Both the position numbers and the translations under genes were made by a program. 7,181 bases of DNA from Desulfobacteria bacterium (GTDB lineage: Bacteria; Desulfobacterota; Desulfobacteria; Desulfobacterales; C00003060): assembly GCA_030145035.1 (NCBI GenBank), contig JAQYWL010000408.1:1-7181 (forward strand). The letters run 5' to 3'. How positions within the stretch are numbered: the first letter of the stretch is position 1; each line of letters starts with the position of its first letter. Shown in pieces: positions 1 through 5,540 of the stretch. The notes beneath the pieces are model-generated. The model had not been told where the DNA came from, made no database searches, and saw only the letters and a program-made list of their open reading frames with translations.

Positions 1-911
1 CTGACAATCCAGGCAAAATCTCCTGGCTGCAAGGGAATTTCAGGCAGGGTGACGGCCATGAATTTGTGCTTTTTCTCAGGGGTAACATGAACTGTCATGG
101 GCAGAACAATGGCATATGGTAACGGAAGGCGACGAAAAACTCGACGGGGAATACCAAAACCGTACTGAATATGATGACTGCCGCCGAAGATCAATATTTG
201 TTTATCTTGGCCTTGTTCGCTTTGAAGATATTCGGCTATGTTTTTAGCCATAGATTCGTCCCATAACACCTGAACCCTATAAAAAGCCTCAAAACTTTGC
301 CCACCCCTTGGATGTTTACTAAAAATGGCCTTCATGTGAGCCCGGTGGTAGGGATCTTCAAAGTCCATTTGTGGAAGCTTTTCTTCATTCTTTTTCATCT
401 GATCGGTGGATTCAGCCTTTTTTACTCTTTCTAACCAGTCGTCAGGGGCGCGAAGGGCCACGAGAGGTATGTTGTGCTCTCGCATATAGCGCAAGATAGA
501 TCGATAATATTGAAAGTCATCACTCCAGTTTTTCAGCCATACTTTGACGAAATCTTTTTCGTCCAGTTTCCCGGATATCCACTGATCAGCAGACTCCTGT
601 GAAGACTTTTCCAGCATTTCCATGCCCACAGCTATTTTCTGGGGGTAGCGTTCTGTAAATGCCTTTAGAATTTCTATCTGTACCTTATGACTGTTAATAT
701 TGTCATGGGCTTCGCCCACATAGATTATTCTTGCTCCGCGTAACATGTTTATCAATTGCTCCTTGGTTATCTTAACCCCGGTTGGAAGATGGAGGATGTC
801 GCTTTCCTTGAGAGAGGAGAGTTCCCTGTAGGGTGATTGCCAGTCAAGCTTATGGCTGGCACAGCCCATGAAAAAGACGCAGCAGATTGCCCATATGATT
901 CTTTTCATCAT
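1..911 (-). CDS. ChaN/DUF399-family lipoprotein, 3' end outside window
   Basis: About 303 codons are visible and the frame is open to the left edge, so the C-terminus is missing. The protein begins with a basic, hydrophobic signal (KRIIWAICCVFFMGC) ending in a lipobox-like FMGC, so it is probably a lipoprotein anchored at Cys17; the -3 Phe is not ideal. Family signs are YVGEAHDN (about residues 64-71), VGMEM (95-99) and, near the visible end, IFGGSHHIQYGFGIP. These match the ChaN / DUF399 haem-binding family (PF04187), whose founding member is an iron-regulated haem-binding lipoprotein in Campylobacter. Haem binding here is inference from family. Two adjacent in-frame ATGs exist (909-911 and 906-908); the ribosome binding site is weak (AGGTTGG just upstream) and does not decide between them. 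It is transcribed divergently from the FliD-like unit. No iron-regulatory box was recognised upstream. The family call is firm, the function is not. Confidence 0.85.
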   Translation of the reverse strand, partial: MMKRIIWAICCVFFMGCASHKLDWQSPYRELSSLKESDILHLPTGVKITKEQLINMLRGARIIYVGEAHDNINSHKVQIEILKAFTERYPQKIAVGMEMLEKSSQESADQWISGKLDEKDFVKVWLKNWSDDFQYYRSILRYMREHNIPLVALRAPDDWLERVKKAESTDQMKKNEEKLPQMDFEDPYHRAHMKAIFSKHPRGGQSFEAFYRVQVLWDESMAKNIAEYLQSEQGQDKQILIFGGSHHIQYGFGIPRRVFRRLPLPYAIVLPMTVHVTPEKKHKFMAVTLPEIPLQPGDFAWIV

Positions 912-1042
912 GTCCAACCTATCTTTTTAAAACCTTTAATTCTGAGGATGCCTATTCTTTAGGCGTATCTGACAAGATAGTGTAATACCACACAATCGAG
1001 CCTGCAATAATAAAAAAGTCAATAAAAAAAATAAAATTCCCC

Positions 1043-1070
1043 TCAAGTTTTTTTACAAACATGCCGATAA
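1043..1070 (+). promoter_or_regulatory. Sigma-28 (FliA)-like promoter
   Basis: GCCGATAA at 1063-1070 matches the sigma-28 -10 consensus at all 8 positions. TCAAGTTT at 1043-1050 matches the -35 consensus TAAAGTTT at 7 of 8, with a 12-base spacer instead of the usual 11. The expected start point near 1077 lies about 20 bases before the riboswitch. The downstream gene is a flagellar cap homologue, which fits a flagellar sigma factor. The consensus is that of enterobacterial FliA; applying it here is inference. Confidence 0.6.
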
Positions 1071-1097
1071 CAAAATATGTGCAATCTTGAAAGAATA

Positions 1098-1189
1098 TCG
1101 TTGAAGGGCAAACTTTCCGAAAGGTAGGGGCGCAAAGCTTCCGGTCTAAATCCGCCTGAGGCGGACAAGGCAGCGTGGGCGCTAAACGA
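1098..1189 (+). promoter_or_regulatory. Cyclic di-GMP-I (GEMM-I) riboswitch
   Basis: The leader has the GEMM-I core in order. AGGGCAAAC (1104-1112) is followed by a stem capped by a GAAA tetraloop (CCGAAAGG, about 1117-1124). Next comes GGGGCGCAAAGCTTCCGG (1127-1144), close to the canonical GGGACGCAAAGCCTCCGG. A variable perfect hairpin TCCGCC-TGA-GGCGGA (1151-1165) precedes a 3' segment AAGGCAGCG...CGCT (1167-1183). Closing stem P1 pairs TCGTT (1098-1102) with AACGA (1185-1189). The base equivalent to Vc2 G20 is G (middle G of AGGGC), which fits c-di-GMP rather than the cGAMP-selective GEMM-Ib class with A there; the A47 equivalent in GCAAAG is also present. The segment from 1167 departs most from consensus. 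It lies 11 bases before an intrinsic terminator, indicating transcriptional control of the FliD-like gene. Confidence 0.88.
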
Positions 1190-1200
1190 ATACATCAAAC

Positions 1201-1236
1201 AACCCGTTCCTTGCTTTCCGGAGCGGGTTTTTATTT
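1201..1236 (+). terminator. Intrinsic terminator in the riboswitch leader
   Basis: AACCCGTTCC (1201-1210) pairs with GGAGCGGGTT (1220-1229) over 10 base pairs with a single G-U, and a T-rich run TTTTTATTT (1228-1236) follows at once. It lies between the riboswitch and the start codon at 1254, where an expression-platform terminator is expected. The 3' arm can instead pair in part with the riboswitch core: GCTTCCGG (1137-1144) against CCGGAGC (1218-1224) with one bulged T. This would be a simple antiterminator and would make ligand binding switch the gene off. The direction of switching is inference. Confidence 0.85.
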
Positions 1237-1253
1237 CCCAGAGGAGGTACATC

Positions 1254-2231
1254 ATGCAGATAACGGGTTCTTATAGTAATTACTTGGCCGTGACCAATCT
1301 TCTCTCACCGGTCGGAGTGAGGGGCTCTGGAGATTTGGTCATGCAGGTCTTTTCATCGGCCGTGAAAAATCTCCAGCACAAGATCGACCAGCAAATATTT
1401 TCTAAGGAGTCTGATGCTGCTTTAAAACAACTTTACAATGAGGTTTCGGATTTGGCGAGCCAGGCTGAAAAATTGACACTGACTGATTTTAATTCCGTTT
1501 TTTTTGACCGCACGACTACATCTTCGGACCCTAATGTGTTGACTGCTGCGGCAGTTGACGCCTTTTCGGTCGATTCCGGGGCGGCTGAGGCCACCTATAA
1601 CATTTCGGTTAGCCAGCTATCCATATCCCAGGAAAACACTGGGGCGGACGCTGTGTCAACTGCGGCTCAGGATGCTGCATATACGGTTGATGGAACCGAG
1701 TATACGTCTGAAACTAATACCATTTACCTGGATGGCGGCCTTGTTGCGGTCAATCTGAAAGGAGTCGGAGAATCGATTTTGACGGTCACTCCGGATCAAA
1801 AGGAGGTCGAGAATGCCATAACCGCCTTTGTGTCCGAAGTGAATTCCTTTATCGATTTTTTGGAAGCCAATAGTGACTATATCAAGGACGAGGTTCTTTC
1901 ATCCATGAATTCTTTTATCACCGACCACAAAATGGAGTTGGAGTCCTTCGGTATTACCCCAGATGAAGATGGAGCACTTGTGATAGATACCGATAAACTG
2001 GCCACGGCTGTGAGCGATAACCTTTCAGGTATCAAAAAGACTTTCGGTGGTTTGGACGGATTGGCCGTACAGACTGAAAACCATGCCGCCCGTATAGCAA
2101 CCGACTCTCCTCTCAATTATGCCAAAGAAGCCGATGGTATAAGCATGGATTTTGTTGATTACCTCTACGGTACTTCAGCGACAATGCTGAAAGGGATCAT
2201 CCAGGGGATGCTGCTCAATACCTTCGTGTAA
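1254..2231 (+). CDS. Short FliD-like flagellar filament-cap homologue
   Basis: A 325-residue protein resembling FliD (hook-associated protein 2), which caps the flagellar filament and helps flagellin polymerise. Family-like signs in order: a helical N-terminal stretch (about 30-80); FFDRTTTSSDPNVLTAAA (83-100); YNISVSQLSISQ (115-126), typical of FliD beta regions; a short YTVDGTEYTSETNTIYLDG segment (143-161) leading to VNLKGVGESILTV (166-178); EVENAITAFVSEVNSFIDFL (184-203); and FGITPDEDGALVIDTDKLATAV (232-253), the FliD C-terminal signature. It is shorter than E. coli FliD (468 residues). It lacks the usual N-terminal SGLD-type motif, seems to lack much of the central D2/D3 region, and ends in an unusual hydrophobic tail (GTSATMLKGIIQGMLLNTFV). 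No signal peptide or membrane helix is seen. GAGGAGGT (1241-1248), five bases before ATG 1254, is a strong ribosome binding site. No other flagellar gene is nearby. It may be a specialised cap, a hook-filament accessory or a non-flagellar adhesin-like relative. Confidence 0.8.
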   Translation: MQITGSYSNYLAVTNLLSPVGVRGSGDLVMQVFSSAVKNLQHKIDQQIFSKESDAALKQLYNEVSDLASQAEKLTLTDFNSVFFDRTTTSSDPNVLTAAAVDAFSVDSGAAEATYNISVSQLSISQENTGADAVSTAAQDAAYTVDGTEYTSETNTIYLDGGLVAVNLKGVGESILTVTPDQKEVENAITAFVSEVNSFIDFLEANSDYIKDEVLSSMNSFITDHKMELESFGITPDEDGALVIDTDKLATAVSDNLSGIKKTFGGLDGLAVQTENHAARIATDSPLNYAKEADGISMDFVDYLYGTSATMLKGIIQGMLLNTFV

Positions 2232-2298
2232 CTCCGGATTATTCAATAGAAGAACTGCAAAATCTTTTTCTTGAAAGGTATATCTATATAACTCCATA

Positions 2299-2364
2299 GT
2301 ATACCAATTTCCATTTTTCAAGCGGCGTAGCCGCGTCATATAAAATCGCGAAGCGATTTTATAA
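2299..2364. repeat. Double-hairpin intergenic repeat, copy A
   Basis: This 66-bp unit has two hairpins: GCGGC-GTA-GCCGC (2322-2334) and a perfect 11-bp arm pair TATAAAATCGC (2339-2349) with GCGATTTTATA (2353-2363). A second copy lies at 3928-4059; by hand alignment about 58 of 66 positions agree and the last 17 are identical. Copy A lies between the converging FliD-like gene and the hydrolase gene. With A-rich and T-rich flanks on its second hairpin it probably works as a bidirectional terminator. The hydrolase stop codon is inside it. Confidence 0.8.
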
Positions 2365-3123
2365 GTCGAAGAAGGCTGTTACAGGAAAGTGGTCTGAAGG
2401 GTAGATCCCGTCTACCGGCCCTTGCAGGACCTCACACGCTTCAAGGCGGAGAGGTCCCCTGTACAGGACCCAGTCAATGTAACCGCCAGCAGGCTCCCCG
2501 GTAAATCGATGGAATGTGCTGGGATAGGGCATCACAAAGGTCTCATCAAAATCCAGGCCATTTTCTCCATTGACCTCTTTTCCCGTCAGCCATTGATAGC
2601 AAAGGCTTTCGGGTGTGGCGTTAAAATCGCCCATAAGAACGGTTGGAATCTCCTCACCATATGACGCAAGTTGTTCTTTAATCACCCGGGCGGCCCCCAT
2701 CTGGGCGGGAGTCTCAAAATCAAGGTGGGTGTCAATACAAATCAAGGGTTGGCTGTTGACATGGAAAAGCCCCATGGTGGCCTGTCTGGGATAGCGGCTT
2801 CCAAAAGACCTGCTCGGGATATGTGGTGTTTGACTCAAGAAGAAGTGGACATCATCTTTGCAAACAATCGGTTTTCGATAAAACAGGATATTATCCTGCC
2901 AGAACTTAGGAGCAGGGTGCCGTCTCCCTATGTAGCTATATTCAGATAGGTTCTCGGCCAGGAAATCGATCTGGAAATGATTGGCTTCCTGGGTGGCAAT
3001 CAAATCAGGACGTTGTTTCTTAAAAAGCTTTACCACGCTTTCTTTGCGATAGTCCCACGCATTGGGCCCATCGTCAGCAAGACCAAACCGCAGATTAAGG
3101 GACAGCACCGACAGTCTCTTCAT
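2359..3123 (-). CDS. Endonuclease/exonuclease/phosphatase-family protein
   Basis: A 254-residue metal-dependent phosphoesterase of the EEP (exonuclease III / DNase I / inositol phosphatase fold) superfamily. The catalytic motifs are all present. Asn10 lies in LSLNLRFG, Glu46 in DLIATQEA and His133 in DTHLD. Asp166 and Asn168 lie in MGDFNATPE, Asp217 in YIDWVLYRG, and the closing Asp244-His245 in YPSDHFPV. No signal peptide or extra domain is seen, so a single-domain, probably cytoplasmic enzyme is likely. The substrate (nucleic acid, phospholipid or sugar phosphate) cannot be told from sequence. I chose ATG 3121-3123 because MKRLSVLSLNLRFG is a standard N-terminus for this family. A TTG at 3133-3135 would add four residues. 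Neither start has a clear ribosome binding site. The last codon and stop (2359-2364) lie in the hairpin repeat copy A. Confidence 0.88.
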   Translation of the reverse strand: MKRLSVLSLNLRFGLADDGPNAWDYRKESVVKLFKKQRPDLIATQEANHFQIDFLAENLSEYSYIGRRHPAPKFWQDNILFYRKPIVCKDDVHFFLSQTPHIPSRSFGSRYPRQATMGLFHVNSQPLICIDTHLDFETPAQMGAARVIKEQLASYGEEIPTVLMGDFNATPESLCYQWLTGKEVNGENGLDFDETFVMPYPSTFHRFTGEPAGGYIDWVLYRGPLRLEACEVLQGPVDGIYPSDHFPVTAFFDL

Positions 3124-3149
3124 TGTTCGACCCAAGGATCTGGCTTAAA

Positions 3150-3295
3150 TAATTACGTAGGCGTTCACAGGTTCAGAGTTCACCGTCTTTTGATTGTCGA
3201 TTTACGATTGTCGATTGTCGATTGTTTTTTCATTGTTCAATCTTCAATTTTCAATTTTCAATCATCAATGTTAACCCTGAACGGTTACATAATTA
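3150..3295. repeat. 146-bp foldback element made of 7-bp repeats
   Basis: The ends are imperfect inverted repeats of 18 bp (3150-3167 against 3278-3295, 15 of 18 complementary). Inside are two arrays with 7-bp period. The first has five units at 3192-3226 of type GATTGTC, with one variant GATTTAC. The second has six units at 3229-3270 of type TTCAATT or TTCAATC. Since GATTG and CAATC are complementary, the arrays can pair and the whole element can fold into a long hairpin. It encodes no protein I can support. It resembles a MITE or other non-autonomous repeat and supplies the stop codon of the CYTH gene. Confidence 0.7.
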
Positions 3296-3904
3296 CTTAG
3301 CATAAAGTAAAGGGAGGTGTTTTTCAATGTCGAAATGTGTTGCTTCGAAGTTCTCAAAGGTTATATCCCTGAAATGGAGTCCCTCTTCGCGCTGAACAAT
3401 TTCGAAGATCTCCAGGTAGTTCAGCAAAATCCTTTCTTCCCACTTCAGGCCAAGCCGATCTGCCAAATTGCGTATGTGAGATTTCTGTCCCTCAATTTCC
3501 AGGAACAGACCATAGGGCATTGTATCGATAAGGAGATTCGTGTCATTAAGAAGAAAGGTCTCCCGCCATTTCTCATAGGCCTGCTCCGGGTGAAACCCCA
3601 GACCCTCTAAGATAGAGTGGCAGGCATCAAAATCACCCACTTCTACCTCCAGCTCTCGGTGTACTTTAAATTGAGTATCAGGGCGAGAGAGACTTGACTT
3701 GAAGGTCAGCCGGACTCGATCATCTTTTCGGAGCCTCAAGAGAATGCGTTGTTTTTTGAGGCTCTTTGATGCATCTTCAAACCTGACATTGGTTTCGAAC
3801 ACCCGGCCAGAGTGGGTGGCGCCCATGGCGAGCATGCGGTCTCGTACGGGCTTAATCTCGGGCAGATGAAACTTCACCTCAATTTCGAGGGGACCGTGCA
3901 ACAT
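3293..3904 (-). CDS. CYTH-domain protein, class IV adenylate cyclase (CyaB)-like
   Basis: A 203-residue protein of the CYTH (CyaB / thiamine triphosphatase) superfamily, whose members act on triphosphate substrates inside an eight-stranded tunnel. The N-terminal signature ExExK is clear (LEIEVKF; Glu7, Glu9, Lys11). Other expected tunnel residues are visible: RILLRLRKDD (53-62), RLTFKS (65-70), HRELEVEV (82-89), YEKWRETF (110-117), LLIDTMPYGLFLEIEG (124-139). This layout is nearest to the bacterial class IV adenylate cyclase-like group, but many such proteins hydrolyse tripolyphosphate or thiamine triphosphate, so cAMP synthesis is not claimed. It lies on the same strand as the EEP-family gene, separated by the foldback element, and may share its transcript. 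The start ATG 3902-3904 places ExExK where the family has it; the upstream ribosome binding site is poor. The stop codon lies in the inverted repeat at 3278-3295. Confidence 0.83.
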   Translation of the reverse strand: MLHGPLEIEVKFHLPEIKPVRDRMLAMGATHSGRVFETNVRFEDASKSLKKQRILLRLRKDDRVRLTFKSSLSRPDTQFKVHRELEVEVGDFDACHSILEGLGFHPEQAYEKWRETFLLNDTNLLIDTMPYGLFLEIEGQKSHIRNLADRLGLKWEERILLNYLEIFEIVQREEGLHFRDITFENFEATHFDIEKHLPLLYAK

Positions 3905-3927
3905 CTCGTGGTCTTTACAACTTGATT

Positions 3928-4059
3928 GTATAGGAATTTCCTTTTTTCGAGCGGTGAAGCCGCGTTACATAAAATCCCCGCCTGCCAACGCCCCGTACGG
4001 CATGCAGCTTACACGCTAGCGTGTTTGGCAATGGCGGGCAGGGCGAAGCGATTTTATAA
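3928..4059. repeat. Double-hairpin repeat, copy B, split by a 66-bp insert
   Basis: This copy matches 2299-2364 without gaps except for one clean insertion. Left part 3928-3976 aligns to 2299-2347 and right part 4043-4059 aligns to 2348-2364. The first hairpin (AGCGG-TGAA-GCCGC, near 3950-3963) and the second pair of arms are kept. It lies between the CYTH gene start and the promoter of rplM, so it is in the 5' flank of both genes. Confidence 0.8.
3977..4042. repeat. 66-bp palindromic insert within repeat copy B
   Basis: The insert is absent from copy A and splits one arm of the second hairpin. Its ends are imperfectly inverted: GCCTGCCAACGCC near the left end against the complement of GGCAATGGCGGGC near the right, 10 of 13 by eye. 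It contains a perfect 14-bp palindrome ACACGCTAGCGTGT (4011-4024) and the small palindromes CGTACG and GCATGC. No target-site duplication is evident. It looks like a tiny mobile repeat nested in another. Confidence 0.7.
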
Positions 4060-4150
4060 CTCTTGCAATGTATTGGAAATAGGATAAAATGTCAAACAAT
4101 TTGTAATTAGGTCGGCATGGTCAGGACCTGTTCGCTTGTCATTTTTTCTC

Positions 4151-4180
4151 TTGACACGGATCCGCGTTCGAAATTAAAGT
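4151..4180 (+). promoter_or_regulatory. Sigma-70 promoter of rplM operon
   Basis: TTGACA (4151-4156) is a perfect -35 box. TAAAGT (4175-4180), 18 bases later, is the best -10 and matches TATAAT at 4 of 6. Transcription would begin near 4187, about 35 bases before rplM. Confidence 0.6.
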
Positions 4181-4221
4181 AAAAACTTTTAAAAGTCAGA
4201 GGCATCCGGAAAGATTGAATC

Positions 4222-4650
4222 ATGAAAACGTATAGTGCAAAACCAACAGAAGTAGAGAGAAAGTGGTACCTTGTCGATGCCAGCGAGTGCGTCCTGGGTA
4301 GACTGGCGAGTTTTGTTGCCACCCGCCTACGGGGAAAGCATAAGCCCATTTATACACCGCACGTTGACACTGGCGACCACATCATTGTGATAAACGCTAA
4401 CAAGGTTGCCTTGACTGGCAAGAAATGGAATGAAAAGCTCTATTATCGCCACAGCGGTTATGTGGGGGGGCTTAAATCAATGACCGCCAAGCAGCTCTTG
4501 CAAAAGCGCCCTGAGGATCTAGTGATTCGTGCGGTTAGGGGGATGCTTCCCAAGAATAGACTCGGGCGTAAGATGTTGAAAAAACTAAAGGTTTATGCTG
4601 GACCCGAACACCCGCATGTGGCACAGCAACCTGAACGACTGCAACTATAG
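4222..4650 (+). CDS. rplM: 50S ribosomal protein L13
   Basis: A 142-residue protein, the same length as E. coli L13, a 23S rRNA-binding protein needed early in large-subunit assembly. Signatures along the chain are KWYLVDASECVLGRLAS (near 14-30), LRGKHKPIYTPHVDTGDHIIVINA (36-59), the YYRHSGYVGGLK block (74-85), RAVRGMLPKNRLGR (103-116) and the C-terminal YAGPEHPHVAQQPE. ATG 4222 gives the family N-terminus MKTYSAKP; GGAAAG eight bases upstream is a modest ribosome binding site. It heads the operon: rpsI starts 17 bases after its stop, the usual L13-S9 pairing. No frame damage or unusual residue is seen. Confidence 0.98.
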   Translation: MKTYSAKPTEVERKWYLVDASECVLGRLASFVATRLRGKHKPIYTPHVDTGDHIIVINANKVALTGKKWNEKLYYRHSGYVGGLKSMTAKQLLQKRPEDLVIRAVRGMLPKNRLGRKMLKKLKVYAGPEHPHVAQQPERLQL

Positions 4651-4667
4651 GTGGATTGGAGTGTCTT

Positions 4668-5057
4668 ATGGCAGAAGCTTATTACGGTACTGGAAAAAGG
4701 AAGACCTCTGTGGCCAGAACGTGGCTTAGGCCCGGAAAAGGTATCATCACCATTAACAATCGAACCATCGAAGACTATTTTGGCAGGGAGACTGCCAAGG
4801 TGGTCGTAGAACAGCCCTTTGTCCTGACAGATACCTATGGTAGCTTTGACGTGAAAGTCAATGTCACCGGTGGTGGTGTTTCCGGACAGGCAGCTGCCAT
4901 TCGGCATGGTATTACGAAGGCTTTGCTTCAGTTCAATCCAGAGTTCAGGCCAATACTGAAGAAGGCAGGCCTTGTTACATGTGATGCCAGGATAAAAGAG
5001 AGGAAGAAATACGGGCAAAAAGGCGCACGTGCTCGTTTCCAGTATTCAAAGCGATAG
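4668..5057 (+). CDS. rpsI: 30S ribosomal protein S9
   Basis: A 129-residue S9 (E. coli has 130), a 30S head protein whose C-terminal tail reaches the P-site tRNA. It begins AEAYYGTGKRKTSVARTWL and carries the DYFGRETAKVVVEQP block, the glycine-rich GGGVSGQAAAIRHGITKAL, TCDARIKERKKYG and the invariant C-terminal SKR. I chose ATG 4668, which gives the family N-terminus and has GGAG (4658-4661) six bases upstream. A TTG at 4656 in the same frame would add MECL and overlap the ribosome binding site, so it is unlikely. It lies 17 bases after rplM and is surely cotranscribed with it. Confidence 0.98.
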   Translation: MAEAYYGTGKRKTSVARTWLRPGKGIITINNRTIEDYFGRETAKVVVEQPFVLTDTYGSFDVKVNVTGGGVSGQAAAIRHGITKALLQFNPEFRPILKKAGLVTCDARIKERKKYGQKGARARFQYSKR

Positions 5058-5109
5058 GTGGCTGCTCAGTGTAAACACAACAAACACTTGAAAAGGGGGT
5101 GAATTGATT

Positions 5110-5328
5110 ATGGCCAAAGAAGAAGCCATCGAGGTTAAGGGCAAGGTCATTCAGAACATGTCGCATGGCACCTATAAGGTGGAGTTGGAGAATAAGCATC
5201 AGATACTGGCCCACCCCTGTGGAAAGATGCGGAAGTACTCTATCAAAATCCTGCCTGGAGATCTTGTAACTGTAGAGCTCTCACCGTATGACTTGTCCCG
5301 GGGGAGAATTACATATCGATTTAAGTAA
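5110..5328 (+). CDS. infA: Translation initiation factor IF-1
   Basis: A 72-residue single OB-fold protein, the family's usual length. IF-1 binds the 30S A site during initiation. Family motifs are IEVKGKVIQ (8-16), YKVELENKH (24-32), LAHPCGKMRKYSIKILPGD (36-54) and VTVELSPYDLSRGRITYRFK at the C-terminus. The HPCGKMRK segment has Cys where many IF-1 have Ser, the only oddity. ATG 5110 is preceded by a strong AAAGGGGGTGA (5093-5103); a TTG at 5104 would sit right against that site and is rejected. It lies 52 bases after rpsI with no terminator between, so it is probably in the same operon. infA is more often found in the secY/rpmJ region, so this may be a relocated gene or one of two copies. 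Confidence 0.96.
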   Translation: MAKEEAIEVKGKVIQNMSHGTYKVELENKHQILAHPCGKMRKYSIKILPGDLVTVELSPYDLSRGRITYRFK

Positions 5329-5454
5329 TGGACACGAGGGATAACTCTTGGCCATAACCTTGCTTGCCTGTTTTTCTCCTGCCTTCAACCCTTTTTTCCT
5401 ATTTCCCTATCCGCAGTCAGACTCCCACCGTAAGACTCAGCCTAGAAATTTGAT
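5329..5454. other. Gene-free stretch after infA, no feature recognised
   Basis: A pyrimidine-rich stretch with no convincing terminator hairpin, repeat or reading frame. GGC...GCC near 5361-5380 before TGTTTTTC is too weak to call as the operon terminator. Confidence 0.4.
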
Positions 5455-5483
5455 TTGACAAAGGAAATTGCTTACCATATTGT
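5455..5483 (+). promoter_or_regulatory. Sigma-70 promoter upstream of argC
   Basis: TTGACA (5455-5460) and TATTGT (5478-5483) are spaced by 17 bases: a perfect -35 and a 4-of-6 -10. Transcription would start near 5490, leaving a leader of about 225 bases before argC that carries a dispersed repeat and a long hairpin. Confidence 0.6.
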
Positions 5484-5510
5484 GAACTTAGCTCGTCTTT
5501 CTCACAATAT
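5477..5510. promoter_or_regulatory. Dyad operator candidate over the argC promoter
   Basis: ATATTGTGA (5477-5485) and TCACAATAT (5502-5510) are a perfect 9-bp inverted repeat, 25 bp centre to centre. The left arm covers the -10 box and the right arm falls just after the predicted start. That is a natural place for a repressor. No family can be named; it is not a recognisable ArgR box. Confidence 0.45.
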
Positions 5511-5540
5511 TTAGCGACAACTAAGGAGTGCCTAAAGCCC

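Noticed and set aside
1017..1022. -35 box (TTGACT, minus strand) for the lipoprotein gene
   Set aside because: No acceptable -10 lies at 16-18 bases; the best candidate, TCGATT, is poor.
1098..1189. cGAMP-selective GEMM-Ib riboswitch
   Set aside because: The base equivalent to position 20 is G, whereas the cGAMP class has A there; c-di-GMP is the better call.
1043..1255. 70-residue minus-strand reading frame
   Set aside because: It runs antisense through the riboswitch and terminator; its residues reflect RNA structure, not a protein family.
1555..2116. Short frames on both strands within the FliD-like gene
   Set aside because: They are shadows of the 325-residue frame, with no ribosome binding site or recognisable product.
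3192..3270. CRISPR array
   Set aside because: Units are only 7 bp with no spacers of even length.
2422..3610. Plus-strand frames opposite the EEP and CYTH genes
   Set aside because: Both minus-strand genes have clear catalytic motifs; the opposing frames have none.
5477..5510. CRP binding site
   Set aside because: The TGTGA/TCACA halves are 16 bases apart instead of 6.
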